From Saccharibacillus kuerlensis DSM 22868 (GTDB taxonomy: Bacteria; Bacillota; Bacilli; Paenibacillales; Paenibacillaceae): DNA of 64,000 nucleotides. The position numbers and the translations under genes were made by a program. Positions 7,230 to 14,777 of the stretch are shown one piece after another. The stretch spans positions 1 through 64,000 of the forward strand of contig NZ_KB899280.1 of NCBI RefSeq assembly GCF_000378145.1, in the 5' to 3' direction. Every line of letters begins with the position of its first letter. Within the stretch, counting starts at the first letter, position 1. The notes below the pieces were generated by a model. That model did no database searches. It saw only the letters and a list, made by a program, of their open reading frames with translations, and was not told where the DNA came from.

Positions 7230-7488
7230 ATGAAAAAGATTACGTTAAGCGTCTTCTATGTTCTTATTTTTATAATTGGCTTGATGATTATAGGAATAGG
7301 AACCTTACCAACTGCGTTTGCTTTTCCTTATAATGTCGGACCTAATTCCGGACCCTTCAAGCTTATGGGAATTAATTCTGACGATGGCTTATGATGATTG
7401 GGCATTTCTGCTAATTGTTGGGCTAATAATGTGTCTGATCTCCGTATTCTCTCTGCTGAAGCTGCGAAGGCGTCGATCCTTATTGTAA
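7230..7488 (+). pseudogene. Small membrane protein gene with a frameshift
   Basis: ATG 7230 after GGGGAGAA opens 54 codons (MKKITLSVFYVLIFIIGLMI, one membrane helix) and stops at 7392-7394. In the next frame, from about 7355, translation continues as SSLWELILTMAYDDWAFLL and a second hydrophobic helix ending in LKLRRRRSLL with stop at 7486-7488. Joined by one shift near 7360 (GGACCCTTCAAGC), the two halves make one plausible protein of about 86 residues with two helices and a basic tail. Two overlapping mini-genes, the second from ATG 7384, are the alternative. A sequencing error cannot be excluded. Confidence 0.5.
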
Positions 7489-7624
7489 TCGCCTCGCTGT
7501 TTTCCAGCATTGCCCCAGCCTGCTTATTCCCTGTCGCTATAGCTTCAGTTGGAAAAACCTATTTCCTATTCCTGTCGAACGAACGGATAATAGGAACAAG
7601 TTCAAGCAGAGAGGATGAGCGGCA

Positions 7625-8407
7625 ATGGGAAAAGTGGGCGTGGGACAAAAGTGGGATGCCAAGCATTACGACGAACAGATCGGCTATGTATCCAAGCATG
7701 GAATGGGACTGGTGGAGCTGCTGCAGCCGCAGGCAGGCGAACGAATCATTGATCTGGGCTGCGGTACAGGCGATTTGTCCGAACAAATTCGGCAGGTTGG
7801 CGCTTATTGCGCAGGGATGGACTATTCGCCGGAGATGATCGAGGCTGCCCGGGAAAAGTATCCGCATGGTTACTTCCGGGTGGCAAATGCAGAGGAATTC
7901 CGCTTGGATCCGGGCGAGCAGCTGTATGATGCCGTATTCTCCAACGCGGCGCTGCACTGGATGAAGCGGCCCGAGGCCGTGATCGAGTCCATCGAAAAAG
8001 CGCTGCGGCCCGGCGGCCGTTTCGTCGCAGAGTTTGGCGGCAGCGGCAATGTTGGCGCGATCGTACAGGCGCTGACGAACGAGCTGGACCGACTCGGAAC
8101 CGATTGGGAAGCGCGTTTCCCGTGGTATTTTCCGTCGGTGGGACAATACACGCCCCTGTTGGAAAAACACGGCTTCGAAGTGCGCTACGCCGAGCTGTAC
8201 GATCGTCCAACCCCGCTGGGAAGCGGAGGAGACGGCTTGAACAATTGGCTCCAGGCTTTTGCCGGATCGCTGCTGGCAGGCATCGACCCGCAGCAGCAGG
8301 CAGAGATTGTGGCTAACTGTGCAAGTGCGCTGGAACCAAGTCTGTATCAAAACGGAGAATGGATTGCGGATTACCGGAGACTCCGAATTGTGGCAGTGAA
8401 GAAATAA
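7625..8407 (+). CDS. SAM-dependent methyltransferase, class I
   Basis: The 260-residue protein has motif I IIDLGCGTGDLSEQI (about residues 39-53), motif II-like CAGMDYSPEMIEAAREKYP, and DAVFSNAALHWM as motif IV, the pattern of trans-aconitate/malonyl-type methyltransferases (Methyltransf_11/25). It probably transfers a methyl group from S-adenosylmethionine to a small molecule. ATG 7625 follows AGAGAGGAT. It is the first clearly GC-rich gene after the AT-rich stretch to its left. A terminator follows at 8488. Confidence 0.85.
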   Translation: MGKVGVGQKWDAKHYDEQIGYVSKHGMGLVELLQPQAGERIIDLGCGTGDLSEQIRQVGAYCAGMDYSPEMIEAAREKYPHGYFRVANAEEFRLDPGEQLYDAVFSNAALHWMKRPEAVIESIEKALRPGGRFVAEFGGSGNVGAIVQALTNELDRLGTDWEARFPWYFPSVGQYTPLLEKHGFEVRYAELYDRPTPLGSGGDGLNNWLQAFAGSLLAGIDPQQQAEIVANCASALEPSLYQNGEWIADYRRLRIVAVKK

Positions 8408-8487
8408 GCAGATTGCCTATGGGACAATGGAAGCCCGAGTGCCTGTAGGAAGTAGGAAAGGCTGCTTCGAAAAAACATAATCAATTA

Positions 8488-8518
8488 AAAAGCCCGCACT
8501 TTTGTGCAGGCTTTTTTA
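8488..8518 (+). terminator. Intrinsic terminator after the methyltransferase gene
   Basis: AAAAGCC-CGCAC, loop TTTT, GTGC-AGGCTTTTTT, with one bulge. Confidence 0.8.
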
Positions 8519-8672
8519 CTACCTCAAAGCGATCGGCAGTTGTATAATCATGGAAGAATAAGGCCTCTCCTATAGTTCTTGCATAAATCAGCTTACTGAT
8601 GATCAGAGTCCAAAACATGCCAATGCTTCGCGTATTTTATCAAAGTTTGAAATAGGAGGAAAATAAATCAGT

Positions 8673-8726
8673 TTGGACAAAGTAATCTACAGGAAATTGA
8701 CTAGACAGGAGCTGAAAAGGTTATGA
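8673..8726 (+). CDS. 17-codon ORF coupled to the next gene; probable GNAT 5' remnant
   Basis: TTG 8673 follows a strong AGGAGGAAAATAAATC site and encodes MDKVIYRKLTRQELKRL, then TGA (8724-8726) overlapping the ATG at 8723 by ATGA. The peptide resembles the first residues of a Firmicute GNAT that starts with a YRKLT..ELKRI segment. It is probably a relic whose ribosome site now helps start the GyrI-like gene, which has only a weak site of its own. The homology call is from memory of the family. Confidence 0.4.
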   Translation: MDKVIYRKLTRQELKRL

Positions 8727-9349
8727 ATAACAAAATCCATTACAAAAAAGATTACAAGTCATTCTATCAGCCCAAGGCAGTCCCGGAAGTTCTACATATT
8801 CCTGCTATGCCGTTTCTGACGATAGAAGGCAGCGGAGATCCCAATGAGGAACCGTTTGCTCAAGATACGGCGGCTTTGTACAGCTTGAGCTACGCGGTAA
8901 AAATGTCTTACAAAAGCGACAACGTGCCGACCGGGTACTACGAATATACGGTGTTTCCGCTTGAGGGAATTTGGGACCTGGTCGATCGTACCAAAACGGC
9001 AGTGGATAAAAGCAACCTGAAGTATAAAATCATGATCCGCCAGCCGGACTTTTTGACCCAAGAAGGATTTATACATTTTCTCGAACAAACCCGGAGAAAA
9101 AAGCCCAACCCGGCGCTGGATCGCGTCTGTTTTGAAGAGATTGAAGACGGAACCAGCTGTCAGATGCTTCATGCAGGCAGTTTTGAACATGAACCGGCCA
9201 GTTTTGCCCAAATGGAGGCTTTCTGCGCAGATAACGGCTGGACGCGTACAAGCAAGCTTCATCGGGAGATTTATTTGTCGGATCCGAGAAAAACAATACC
9301 GGAGAAAAGAAAGACTGTGCTGCGGTTTAAAGTAGAAGAAAATAAATAA
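8723..9349 (+). CDS. GyrI-like small-molecule-binding domain protein
   Basis: The 208-residue protein has VPEVLHIPAMPFLTIEGSGDPN near the N-terminus (broken here into the PAMPFLTIEGSG core), a TGYYEYTVFPLEGIWDL middle, and CQMLHAGSFEHEPASFAQM with a C-terminal YLSDPRKTIPEKRKTVLR. This order is that of the GyrI-like/SbmC stand-alone family in Bacilli, related to the ligand-binding half of AraC-type regulators. A role in binding or hydrolysing xenobiotics is possible but unproven. ATG 8723 overlaps the stop of the 17-codon ORF. Confidence 0.8.
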   Translation: MNNKIHYKKDYKSFYQPKAVPEVLHIPAMPFLTIEGSGDPNEEPFAQDTAALYSLSYAVKMSYKSDNVPTGYYEYTVFPLEGIWDLVDRTKTAVDKSNLKYKIMIRQPDFLTQEGFIHFLEQTRRKKPNPALDRVCFEEIEDGTSCQMLHAGSFEHEPASFAQMEAFCADNGWTRTSKLHREIYLSDPRKTIPEKRKTVLRFKVEENK

Positions 9350-9414
9350 AAACGATGAGTAAAAACAATTATTCATACTCTCAAGAACAGGTGGTCAGCA
9401 GAAGCTCAACTTAA

Positions 9415-9465
9415 AAAGAAAAGCTGGTCCGCAAAGCAATTTCGCTTTGACGGCCGGCTTTTCTT
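9415..9465. terminator. Terminator between convergent genes
   Basis: AAGAAAAGC ... GCTTTTCTT flank an inner GCAAAGC-AATTTC-GCTTTG hairpin. T- and A-runs on both sides let it act in both directions, for the GyrI-like gene and for the SET gene. Confidence 0.7.
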
Positions 9466-9529
9466 ATCTCTATTTACAGGTAGTGAAATTTGCTTTCAGG
9501 CAGTAAAGTGTGTTCATTAAAATGAAGCT

Positions 9530-9964
9530 TTATGCTTTGTTTTTATCTTTACCTTCATTTTCGTCTTTCTCTTCGCCTGATTCGGCCTGTTCTTCCATAA
9601 ACCACAGCGGATCGTCGCAGTCTTCTTCGCCGTTGTAGTTGATCAGAATCTCTTCTCCGGCTTTGATGTCGGTATACGCATAGAAATCGAACGTATGCTT
9701 CTCGAAGCTGATTTCGTACGTCGCGTTCGGCGTGTACGAATGGTTGAGCAGGCTGCCATAACCAAGTAGAATAGCCGTGTGATTGGCACCGTATTCGAAT
9801 ACATAATCAGCCAGAATTGTTTTCTCAATATGTTCGTGATCGTCGTTGTCGTAAGCCACGACAGGGGCTTCGTGAATCAGCTCGCCTTTGGCAATATCGC
9901 GCGTCGCGAAAACGCCGCGTGTAAATTCGCCTCCGCTGAGTTGGGAATGTCTGATCTCAATCAT
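9530..9964 (-). CDS. SET-domain protein
   Basis: The 144-residue protein consists of one compact SET domain: GVFATRDIAKGELI at the N-terminus, LLNHSYTPNATY (the NHS motif of the SAM and lysine site) and AGEEILINYNGEE near the end, followed by a short acidic and Lys tail. SET proteins methylate protein lysines; the bacterial target is unknown. ATG 9964 follows AAGGTGACC. Upstream starts to 10033 are possible but less likely. Confidence 0.82.
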   Translation of the reverse strand: MIEIRHSQLSGGEFTRGVFATRDIAKGELIHEAPVVAYDNDDHEHIEKTILADYVFEYGANHTAILLGYGSLLNHSYTPNATYEISFEKHTFDFYAYTDIKAGEEILINYNGEEDCDDPLWFMEEQAESGEEKDENEGKDKNKA

Positions 9965-10144
9965 GGGGTCACCTTCGCAATTCCTGGAATGGATAAATCC
10001 GCCCGTTTGGGCATATCGATAATTGTAGCCCAACCAGTGCAGAACGGCAAGGAATCAAGAAATCGAATAAACAATGAATTTACTAAAAATAAAAATCATA
10101 AAAATAGGACTTATATGAATTTAGCGTGTGAAGGAGAGACAGTA

Positions 10145-10675
10145 ATGATCATATGGATTAATGGTGCATTTGGTTCCGGCAAGACGACAACGGCCGAAAA
10201 ACTTCATCAACGTATTCCAGGTTCTTTTTTCTATGATCCGGAGCAGGCGGGTTATTTCATACGGGACAATATTCCTGCAAGCCTGCACAAAAGTGATTTT
10301 CAGGATCATGCACTGTGGCGGAAAATTAATCTTTCTATGCTGAGTACCTTTGCCCGCGAGTACAAGGGAACCATTATCGTGCCTATGACGCTCGTAAGTC
10401 CCCAGTATTTTGACGAACTGATTGGGGGACTACGTGCGCAGGGGATCGAAGTCCGGCATTTTGCACTGCTCGCCCGCAAGGAAACGCTGCTTCAGCGTCT
10501 GCTGGGCCGAGGCGAAGATCCTGATGCGTGGTGTATAGCCCAGATTGATCGCTGTTTATCTGCGCTGTCGCAGGAGGAATTCAGCATTCCTATTTTTACC
10601 GATGAGCTAACGCCTGGGGAAGTGGCCAACACAATTGCAGCTGCATGCGGCATAGAATTAACGGAAGTTGGATAA
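10145..10675 (+). CDS. tmrB: TmrB-like P-loop protein (tunicamycin resistance family)
   Basis: The 176-residue protein begins MIIWINGAFGSGKTTTAEKL with Walker A at residues 8-15, and continues SFFYDPEQAGYFIRDNI, GTIIVPMTLVSPQYFDELIG and IDRCLSAL. These blocks follow B. subtilis TmrB in order and spacing. TmrB is an ATP-binding membrane-associated protein that confers tunicamycin resistance, probably by binding the drug. This copy ends about 20 residues earlier than the B. subtilis protein. ATG 10145 follows AAGGAGAG. Symbol given by family resemblance, not by proven orthology. Confidence 0.78.
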   Translation: MIIWINGAFGSGKTTTAEKLHQRIPGSFFYDPEQAGYFIRDNIPASLHKSDFQDHALWRKINLSMLSTFAREYKGTIIVPMTLVSPQYFDELIGGLRAQGIEVRHFALLARKETLLQRLLGRGEDPDAWCIAQIDRCLSALSQEEFSIPIFTDELTPGEVANTIAAACGIELTEVG

Positions 10676-10986
10676 AAAGCATAGGACGAATAGTGCTCTT
10701 CCCGGGGACTAATCGTTCAAATTATGAGAGTAAACGTTCACTGTCTGGGAATGAACAATCAGATTCTTTCACCAACTAGTAATCAACTGCTCGAATAAGA
10801 ATAGGAAGGCTGGCGATAATAGATTGTGTTGATGAATATTCCTACTCGTATGCAAAAATATATCGATGACATGGCTGCTGGTGGAAAAACAACGTTTGCT
10901 CAGGGTTTGTCTGCTCGTCATGTAACGCAAGAGCAAGCTGGTGCGTTTATATAGGATGAACAAAGAAACAGAGAGGAGCATTAGTC
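10676..10986 (+). other. Intergenic stretch with one short ORF
   Basis: This 311-base gap holds an unannotated reading frame 10829-10954 (41 codons, TTG start, product including DDMAAGGKTTFAQGLSARHV). It has no good ribosome site and no recognised family, and may be debris of a P-loop gene or chance. No terminator is obvious after the TmrB-like gene. Confidence 0.3.
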
Positions 10987-11370
10987 ATGCGAAAAGGCTT
11001 CTTTTTCTTATTGGTCTTCCTATTCCTACTCGGCGGCTGCTCCAAAGCAGAGTCGGTAGAATCGGTGAAGCTGGAGTGCTTGAATCGGAATAATGACTTC
11101 GCTTGTACAGATTTTGAATCGCAAGATTAAGAAGTTACAAGTGCATTCGAAAAAGCGATTAAACATGCCAAAAAATTCCCGGGTATATTGGATTATTCCG
11201 CGGAATATGAAATGACTCTGATCTCTTCAGAAAATGAGCAGGGTTATGCTTTGTCGCTTGGGTCAGATCCAAAAATGAATGGTCTTTTAGTCAAGGACTC
11301 CAATTCGTATCAAGGCTATTCAATTCCGTTGAAAGATGCGGAAAAGCTGAGAGATATTTTGGGGAAATAA
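10987..11370 (+). pseudogene. Lipoprotein gene with an in-frame stop
   Basis: ATG 10987 follows AGAGAGGAG and encodes a lipoprotein signal, MRKGFFFLLVFLFLLGGCSK, with lipobox LGGC (Cys 18). After 47 codons a TAA (11128-11130) interrupts. The same frame continues EVTSAFEKAIKHAKKFPGIL to the TAA at 11368-11370. Read through, it would be a secreted lipoprotein of about 127 residues with no known domain. No restart with a good ribosome site exists after the stop, so the gene is probably inactive or the base is a sequencing error. Confidence 0.65.
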
Positions 11371-11397
11371 AGGAAAGCGATAAGGAGCATACAGACG

Positions 11398-11892
11398 ATG
11401 CATCAATCTTCAACCATTCAACTCAGACCCATAACCATAGATGATTTCGATACTATTCTATGCTGGAGCCGCGATGATTCATTTTGCCTGGCTAATGGAT
11501 GGGAAACAAACCGAGACGAAGAAGAACTTCGGAGATGGTGGTCCTACTGCGTGCATATGAAAAAAGAAACTTTTACAAGAATCGGTATACAATGGGAAAG
11601 TAGGCTGATTGGTTATGGTGACTTGGCCGGGATCGGAAATGGCTGTGCCGAATTGGGGATCGCGATTGGTGAAAGTAATTTATGGGGAAAAGGAATTGGG
11701 CACCAAGCTGCACTAAGCATAGTCGAATATGGAAGAGAGACGTACGCGCTTACTACTTTTACAGCGGAAACCCATGAGTCGAATAAGCGGTCGCGGCGAA
11801 TGTTGGAGAAAATCGGATTTGAAGAAATAAGCCGGAACGGATTTGAAGAATATGCCGGGAAAATCGAACAGCTGATCCAATATCGGCTGTAA
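11398..11892 (+). CDS. GNAT N-acetyltransferase
   Basis: The 164-residue protein has IQLRPITIDDFDTIL at the N-terminus, ELGIAIGESNLWGKGIGHQA (acetyl-CoA loop, about residues 86-105), and ETHESNKRSRRMLEKIGF as motif B. ATG 11398 follows AAGGAGCA. The acceptor substrate is unknown. Confidence 0.85.
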   Translation: MHQSSTIQLRPITIDDFDTILCWSRDDSFCLANGWETNRDEEELRRWWSYCVHMKKETFTRIGIQWESRLIGYGDLAGIGNGCAELGIAIGESNLWGKGIGHQAALSIVEYGRETYALTTFTAETHESNKRSRRMLEKIGFEEISRNGFEEYAGKIEQLIQYRL

Positions 11893-11929
11893 GGAAACTA
11901 ATCTGCATGAATAAGGAGTTCTGAATGTT

Positions 11930-12856
11930 ATGTACGCATCACGATTAATCTACAGGGAATCCCAGAAAAAACTGGCTGAAATGACAGACGGATTGGAATC
12001 GGAAGTTTCGGAGAAACTGTCCTTCCTTTTCGGAGAAGTCATTAAAAATCACGAAGCCTTCTTGAAGAGAGAAATTCTGAACCTGAAAAATGCCAAAAAG
12101 CAAGTGACCGAAGATTGCGAAAAACTATCTAAAAAAGAAAACACTAAAAAAGAAATCAAAAGCCTCAAAAAATATCGATCCAAAACAGACCGGAAAATAA
12201 AACGGTTGGAAAACTTTTTGGGAACGACAGATTTTAAAAAAAAGTTAGAGAAAAAAAGCGAAAAAATTATGCTGCATTCCAAATGTGTATATGTCATCGC
12301 CAAAGAAATCAACAGCCGAATTGAAGAACAAACGGACGAGAAAATGATCGAATACGCCACCATGATGCACGATGCAATTAAGTTAATCGATTCTTCGTAC
12401 AAACATTCGATCAAGTCAAGCCGGCTGCTTAAAGATTTGACCGGAGAACGTTTCTTTGAAGAGGCCTTAACAGAGATTGAACTACACAAGATTGCGAGAG
12501 CCATTACGCTGCATAATAAAAGAGAAAAAATCTATAAAGGTACCCGGTATACCGAGGAAGAACGGCTGGCCTGCATTTTGCATGATGCGGATAAGATATC
12601 GAAAATATTCAAAAAAAGCTCGTGGAAGAAAAAAGGGAAGTACCTTAAAGTAAAAAAATACGAGAAAGTGCAGAAAAAGATTCGCAAAACGCTGCTTTTT
12701 ATCGAATCCGAGAAGCTGCTCGAAGAGTATCGGAGACAGATCATATCGAGAGAGCGCGATTCGTTAAGACTCTACAAATTTATTACGCTCAAAAAAGACT
12801 TCCAACCAGCCAACCAACCGCAGGTCGTCAAAGCATCTGCTCGAATACAGGCGTGA
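11930..12856 (+). CDS. HD-domain protein with a long N-terminal coiled coil
   Basis: The 308-residue protein is very rich in Lys and Glu. Residues about 1-112 form a predicted coiled coil (for example EKLSKKENTKKEIKSLKKY). The remainder contains an HD-type metal site: HSKCVYVIAKEI (H), TMMHDAIK (HD), RAITLHNKREK (H) and ACILHDADKISKI (D), in the order H...HD...H...D of HD phosphohydrolases. It probably hydrolyses a phosphate ester or nucleotide, but no substrate is evident. The coiled coil attached to a small HD core is not a familiar layout. ATG 11930 follows AAGGAGTT with an 11-base gap. Its codon use is AT-richer than its right-hand neighbours. Confidence 0.65.
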   Translation: MYASRLIYRESQKKLAEMTDGLESEVSEKLSFLFGEVIKNHEAFLKREILNLKNAKKQVTEDCEKLSKKENTKKEIKSLKKYRSKTDRKIKRLENFLGTTDFKKKLEKKSEKIMLHSKCVYVIAKEINSRIEEQTDEKMIEYATMMHDAIKLIDSSYKHSIKSSRLLKDLTGERFFEEALTEIELHKIARAITLHNKREKIYKGTRYTEEERLACILHDADKISKIFKKSSWKKKGKYLKVKKYEKVQKKIRKTLLFIESEKLLEEYRRQIISRERDSLRLYKFITLKKDFQPANQPQVVKASARIQA

Positions 12857-12922
12857 GAGAACTGCTCTGCGATGAATGTCTGCCGAAGCTTCACCGCTGG
12901 ACTTTGATTAAAAAGACATGTC

Positions 12923-13408
12923 ATGATCGAGCTGCTGAAAAATGGGGTTTTGGAGCATATGGAGCTGCCGGTGATCCATCTGGACAGTCATTACTGGCAG
13001 GCCGGCTGGACGCCGACTCCTAACGATGAGTGGGATAAGTTTCTTAAGGAAACGGTAAGCGGAGAGGAATGGATCGTGGACGGCAATTATACCCGAACAC
13101 TGGATATCCGGCTGCAAGCGTCGGACACGATTGTTTTTCTGGATATGCGGAGGCTGCTGTGCATGTACCGGATTATCAAGAGACGGCTGATGTACCATGG
13201 CAAATCTCGTCCCGACCTGAATGAAGCCTGCGAAGAGAAGCTGGACGCCGAATTTTTTGTCTGGGTCTGGAACTATAGAAAAAAAGTCCGTCCTAAAGTG
13301 TTGGAAGCGATCCGTCAGCACGGGGAGGGCAAGCAGACGGTCATTTTGACATCCAGGAAAGAAGTTGAGGTTTTTTTTGAACAGTATTTAAGAATGATAG
13401 GAAGTTAG
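12923..13408 (+). CDS. Topology-modulation-type P-loop protein lacking its P-loop
   Basis: The 161-residue frame has LPVIHLDSHYWQAGW, EEWIVDGNYTRTLDIRL, DTIVFLDMRRLLCMYRIIKR and FVWVWNYRKKVRP, which are the core blocks of the same family as 470-1003. The first roughly 25 residues, including GxGGSGKS, are missing. Bases 12857-12922 encode no Walker A in any frame, and the frame closes at TGA 12905-12907. The start ATG 12923 has no clear ribosome site. It is best seen as a 5'-truncated, probably non-functional gene. Confidence 0.6.
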   Translation: MIELLKNGVLEHMELPVIHLDSHYWQAGWTPTPNDEWDKFLKETVSGEEWIVDGNYTRTLDIRLQASDTIVFLDMRRLLCMYRIIKRRLMYHGKSRPDLNEACEEKLDAEFFVWVWNYRKKVRPKVLEAIRQHGEGKQTVILTSRKEVEVFFEQYLRMIGS

Positions 13409-13460
13409 GAAGAGAAGTCCTATCCTGTCTGTACATATCTTTCAGATTACTTTTGGTTTT

Positions 13461-13489
13461 AAGCCCTCTGCCTTCGGCAGAGGCTTTTT
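13461..13489 (+). terminator. Intrinsic terminator
   Basis: AGCCCTCTGCC, loop TTCG, GGCAGAGGCTTTTT: a very stable hairpin with a U-tail. Confidence 0.9.
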
Positions 13490-13528
13490 GCATAGGGAGC
13501 CAAACCTTCTCATCTCCACACAAAAAGG

Positions 13529-13581
13529 TTGCCAGACTGTATAAACTCATCTATTATAGATATATTATATCTATAATAGAT
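13529..13581 (+). promoter_or_regulatory. Sigma-A promoter overlapped by a 33-base palindrome
   Basis: TTGCCA (13529-13534), 17 bases, TATTAT (13552-13557) make a good vegetative promoter for the methyltransferase gene at 13616. Bases 13549-13581 form a near-perfect palindrome, ATCTATTATAGATATA-T-TATATCTATAATAGAT with one odd central base, covering the -10 and the likely start site. This is where a repressor would bind. The regulator is not recognisable in the neighbourhood. Confidence 0.65.
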
Positions 13582-13615
13582 TTGATCAAACCGTGAAAGG
13601 TCAAGGTGAATTGAC

Positions 13616-14503
13616 ATGAAAGCATTTTTCAATCCAACAGTATGGGAGCAGGAATGGAAAGAGTATCGTGACGGCGCAGCAGCTCGGATGCGGAGATCGG
13701 GAATCGATCCGGCGACCGCCTTTAACGCCAAAGCCCAGAAGTTCAACGAGCAGTCGTTTAATGAAGAAGGAAGAAAACGCAGCACAAGAATTGTGAATTG
13801 GCTTGAAAGCCGCGGCGTAAACTTCAAAGGAGCGTCGGTGCTGGATGTCGGTGCGGCTTCGGGCGTGTTCACAGTGCCTTTTGCCGAACGGGGAGCCAAC
13901 GTCACCGCATTCGAATCTTCGCCGCCTCAGGTCGAACTGTTGAAGCGGAACACTGCCCGTTTTACGGAAAATAAAGTGGAGATCGTTTCGGGACAGTTTG
14001 AAGAAATCAATATTCGGCAAAAAGGCTGGGATCGGGCATTTGACCTGGTCTTCGTCTCCATGTGCCCGGTCGTTCATGATTGGGACAGTGTAGAACACAT
14101 TTTAAGCTGCGCCCGCAAGTTCGCTTATATCAGTATGCCGGTCAGCTCGTCGGAGAACAGCTTGGTTAATGAAGTAACACCGCTGATTACGGGCAGGCCA
14201 TTTGAGGCAAAAGTGACGGAAATGGGTTATCTGCTGCATCTGCTCTGCCTCAAAGGCTGCGCTTACGAGACGCTGGTCACACGCGAGCTGAAAACGACCG
14301 AGCACACGCATAAGGAAGCTCTAGAGGAGGCCATGATGTGGCTGCGCCATCATGATCTGCCTGCGGATGAGCGGAGCCGGAGCATCGTCGAAGAACATCT
14401 GAAGCGAAATTATCCGGAAGACAAGGTTCAGGTCCATCAAGGAGGGCGCTTTGGTAAAGTATTGATTCGGCTGGAGGATCAGAGCATGTACGTGGGCGAA
14501 TAA
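13616..14503 (+). CDS. SAM-dependent methyltransferase, 295 residues
   Basis: Motif I is VLDVGAASGVFTVPF (about residues 74-88), followed by GANVTAFESSPPQVELL and a later DLVFVSMCPVVHDWD. The N-terminal FNPTVWEQEWKEY stretch and a C-terminal extension of about 100 residues are like methyltransferases found beside molybdate or metal genes in other Firmicutes, but the substrate is unknown. The gene has its own promoter with an operator-like palindrome and a terminator at 14585, so it is a regulated single-gene unit. Confidence 0.82.
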   Translation: MKAFFNPTVWEQEWKEYRDGAAARMRRSGIDPATAFNAKAQKFNEQSFNEEGRKRSTRIVNWLESRGVNFKGASVLDVGAASGVFTVPFAERGANVTAFESSPPQVELLKRNTARFTENKVEIVSGQFEEINIRQKGWDRAFDLVFVSMCPVVHDWDSVEHILSCARKFAYISMPVSSSENSLVNEVTPLITGRPFEAKVTEMGYLLHLLCLKGCAYETLVTRELKTTEHTHKEALEEAMMWLRHHDLPADERSRSIVEEHLKRNYPEDKVQVHQGGRFGKVLIRLEDQSMYVGE

Positions 14504-14584
14504 ATACGCAGTAAAATCGTACAGCAGCCAGAAAGGTGCTGAGCGACTCGGCAATTAATAAGGATGGGAATAAAGAGGCTCAAT

Positions 14585-14626
14585 AAAAACGGTACATTCA
14601 CCCTTTTGGGATAATGTACCGTTTTT
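14585..14626. terminator. Intrinsic terminator
   Basis: AAAAACGGTACATT pairs with AATGTACCGTTTTT across a 14-base loop; flanking A- and T-runs. Confidence 0.85.
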
Positions 14627-14777
14627 CCGTTTACTTGGTGACAAGCTGGTAATGGAGTACACTGAAGAGGACTAAAGATGCTTTCGCTTTCTGCCTGCTT
14701 ATCCCGATCATACAGCAGCGGAATAGAACGAGGCGGCAAGCTGGATGCTAAATACTGAATACGAAAGGAGCATTACA

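Noticed and set aside
7559-8350. Long minus-strand frame opposite the methyltransferase gene
   Set aside because: Antisense shadow of a GC-rich gene; no family match and no ribosome site.
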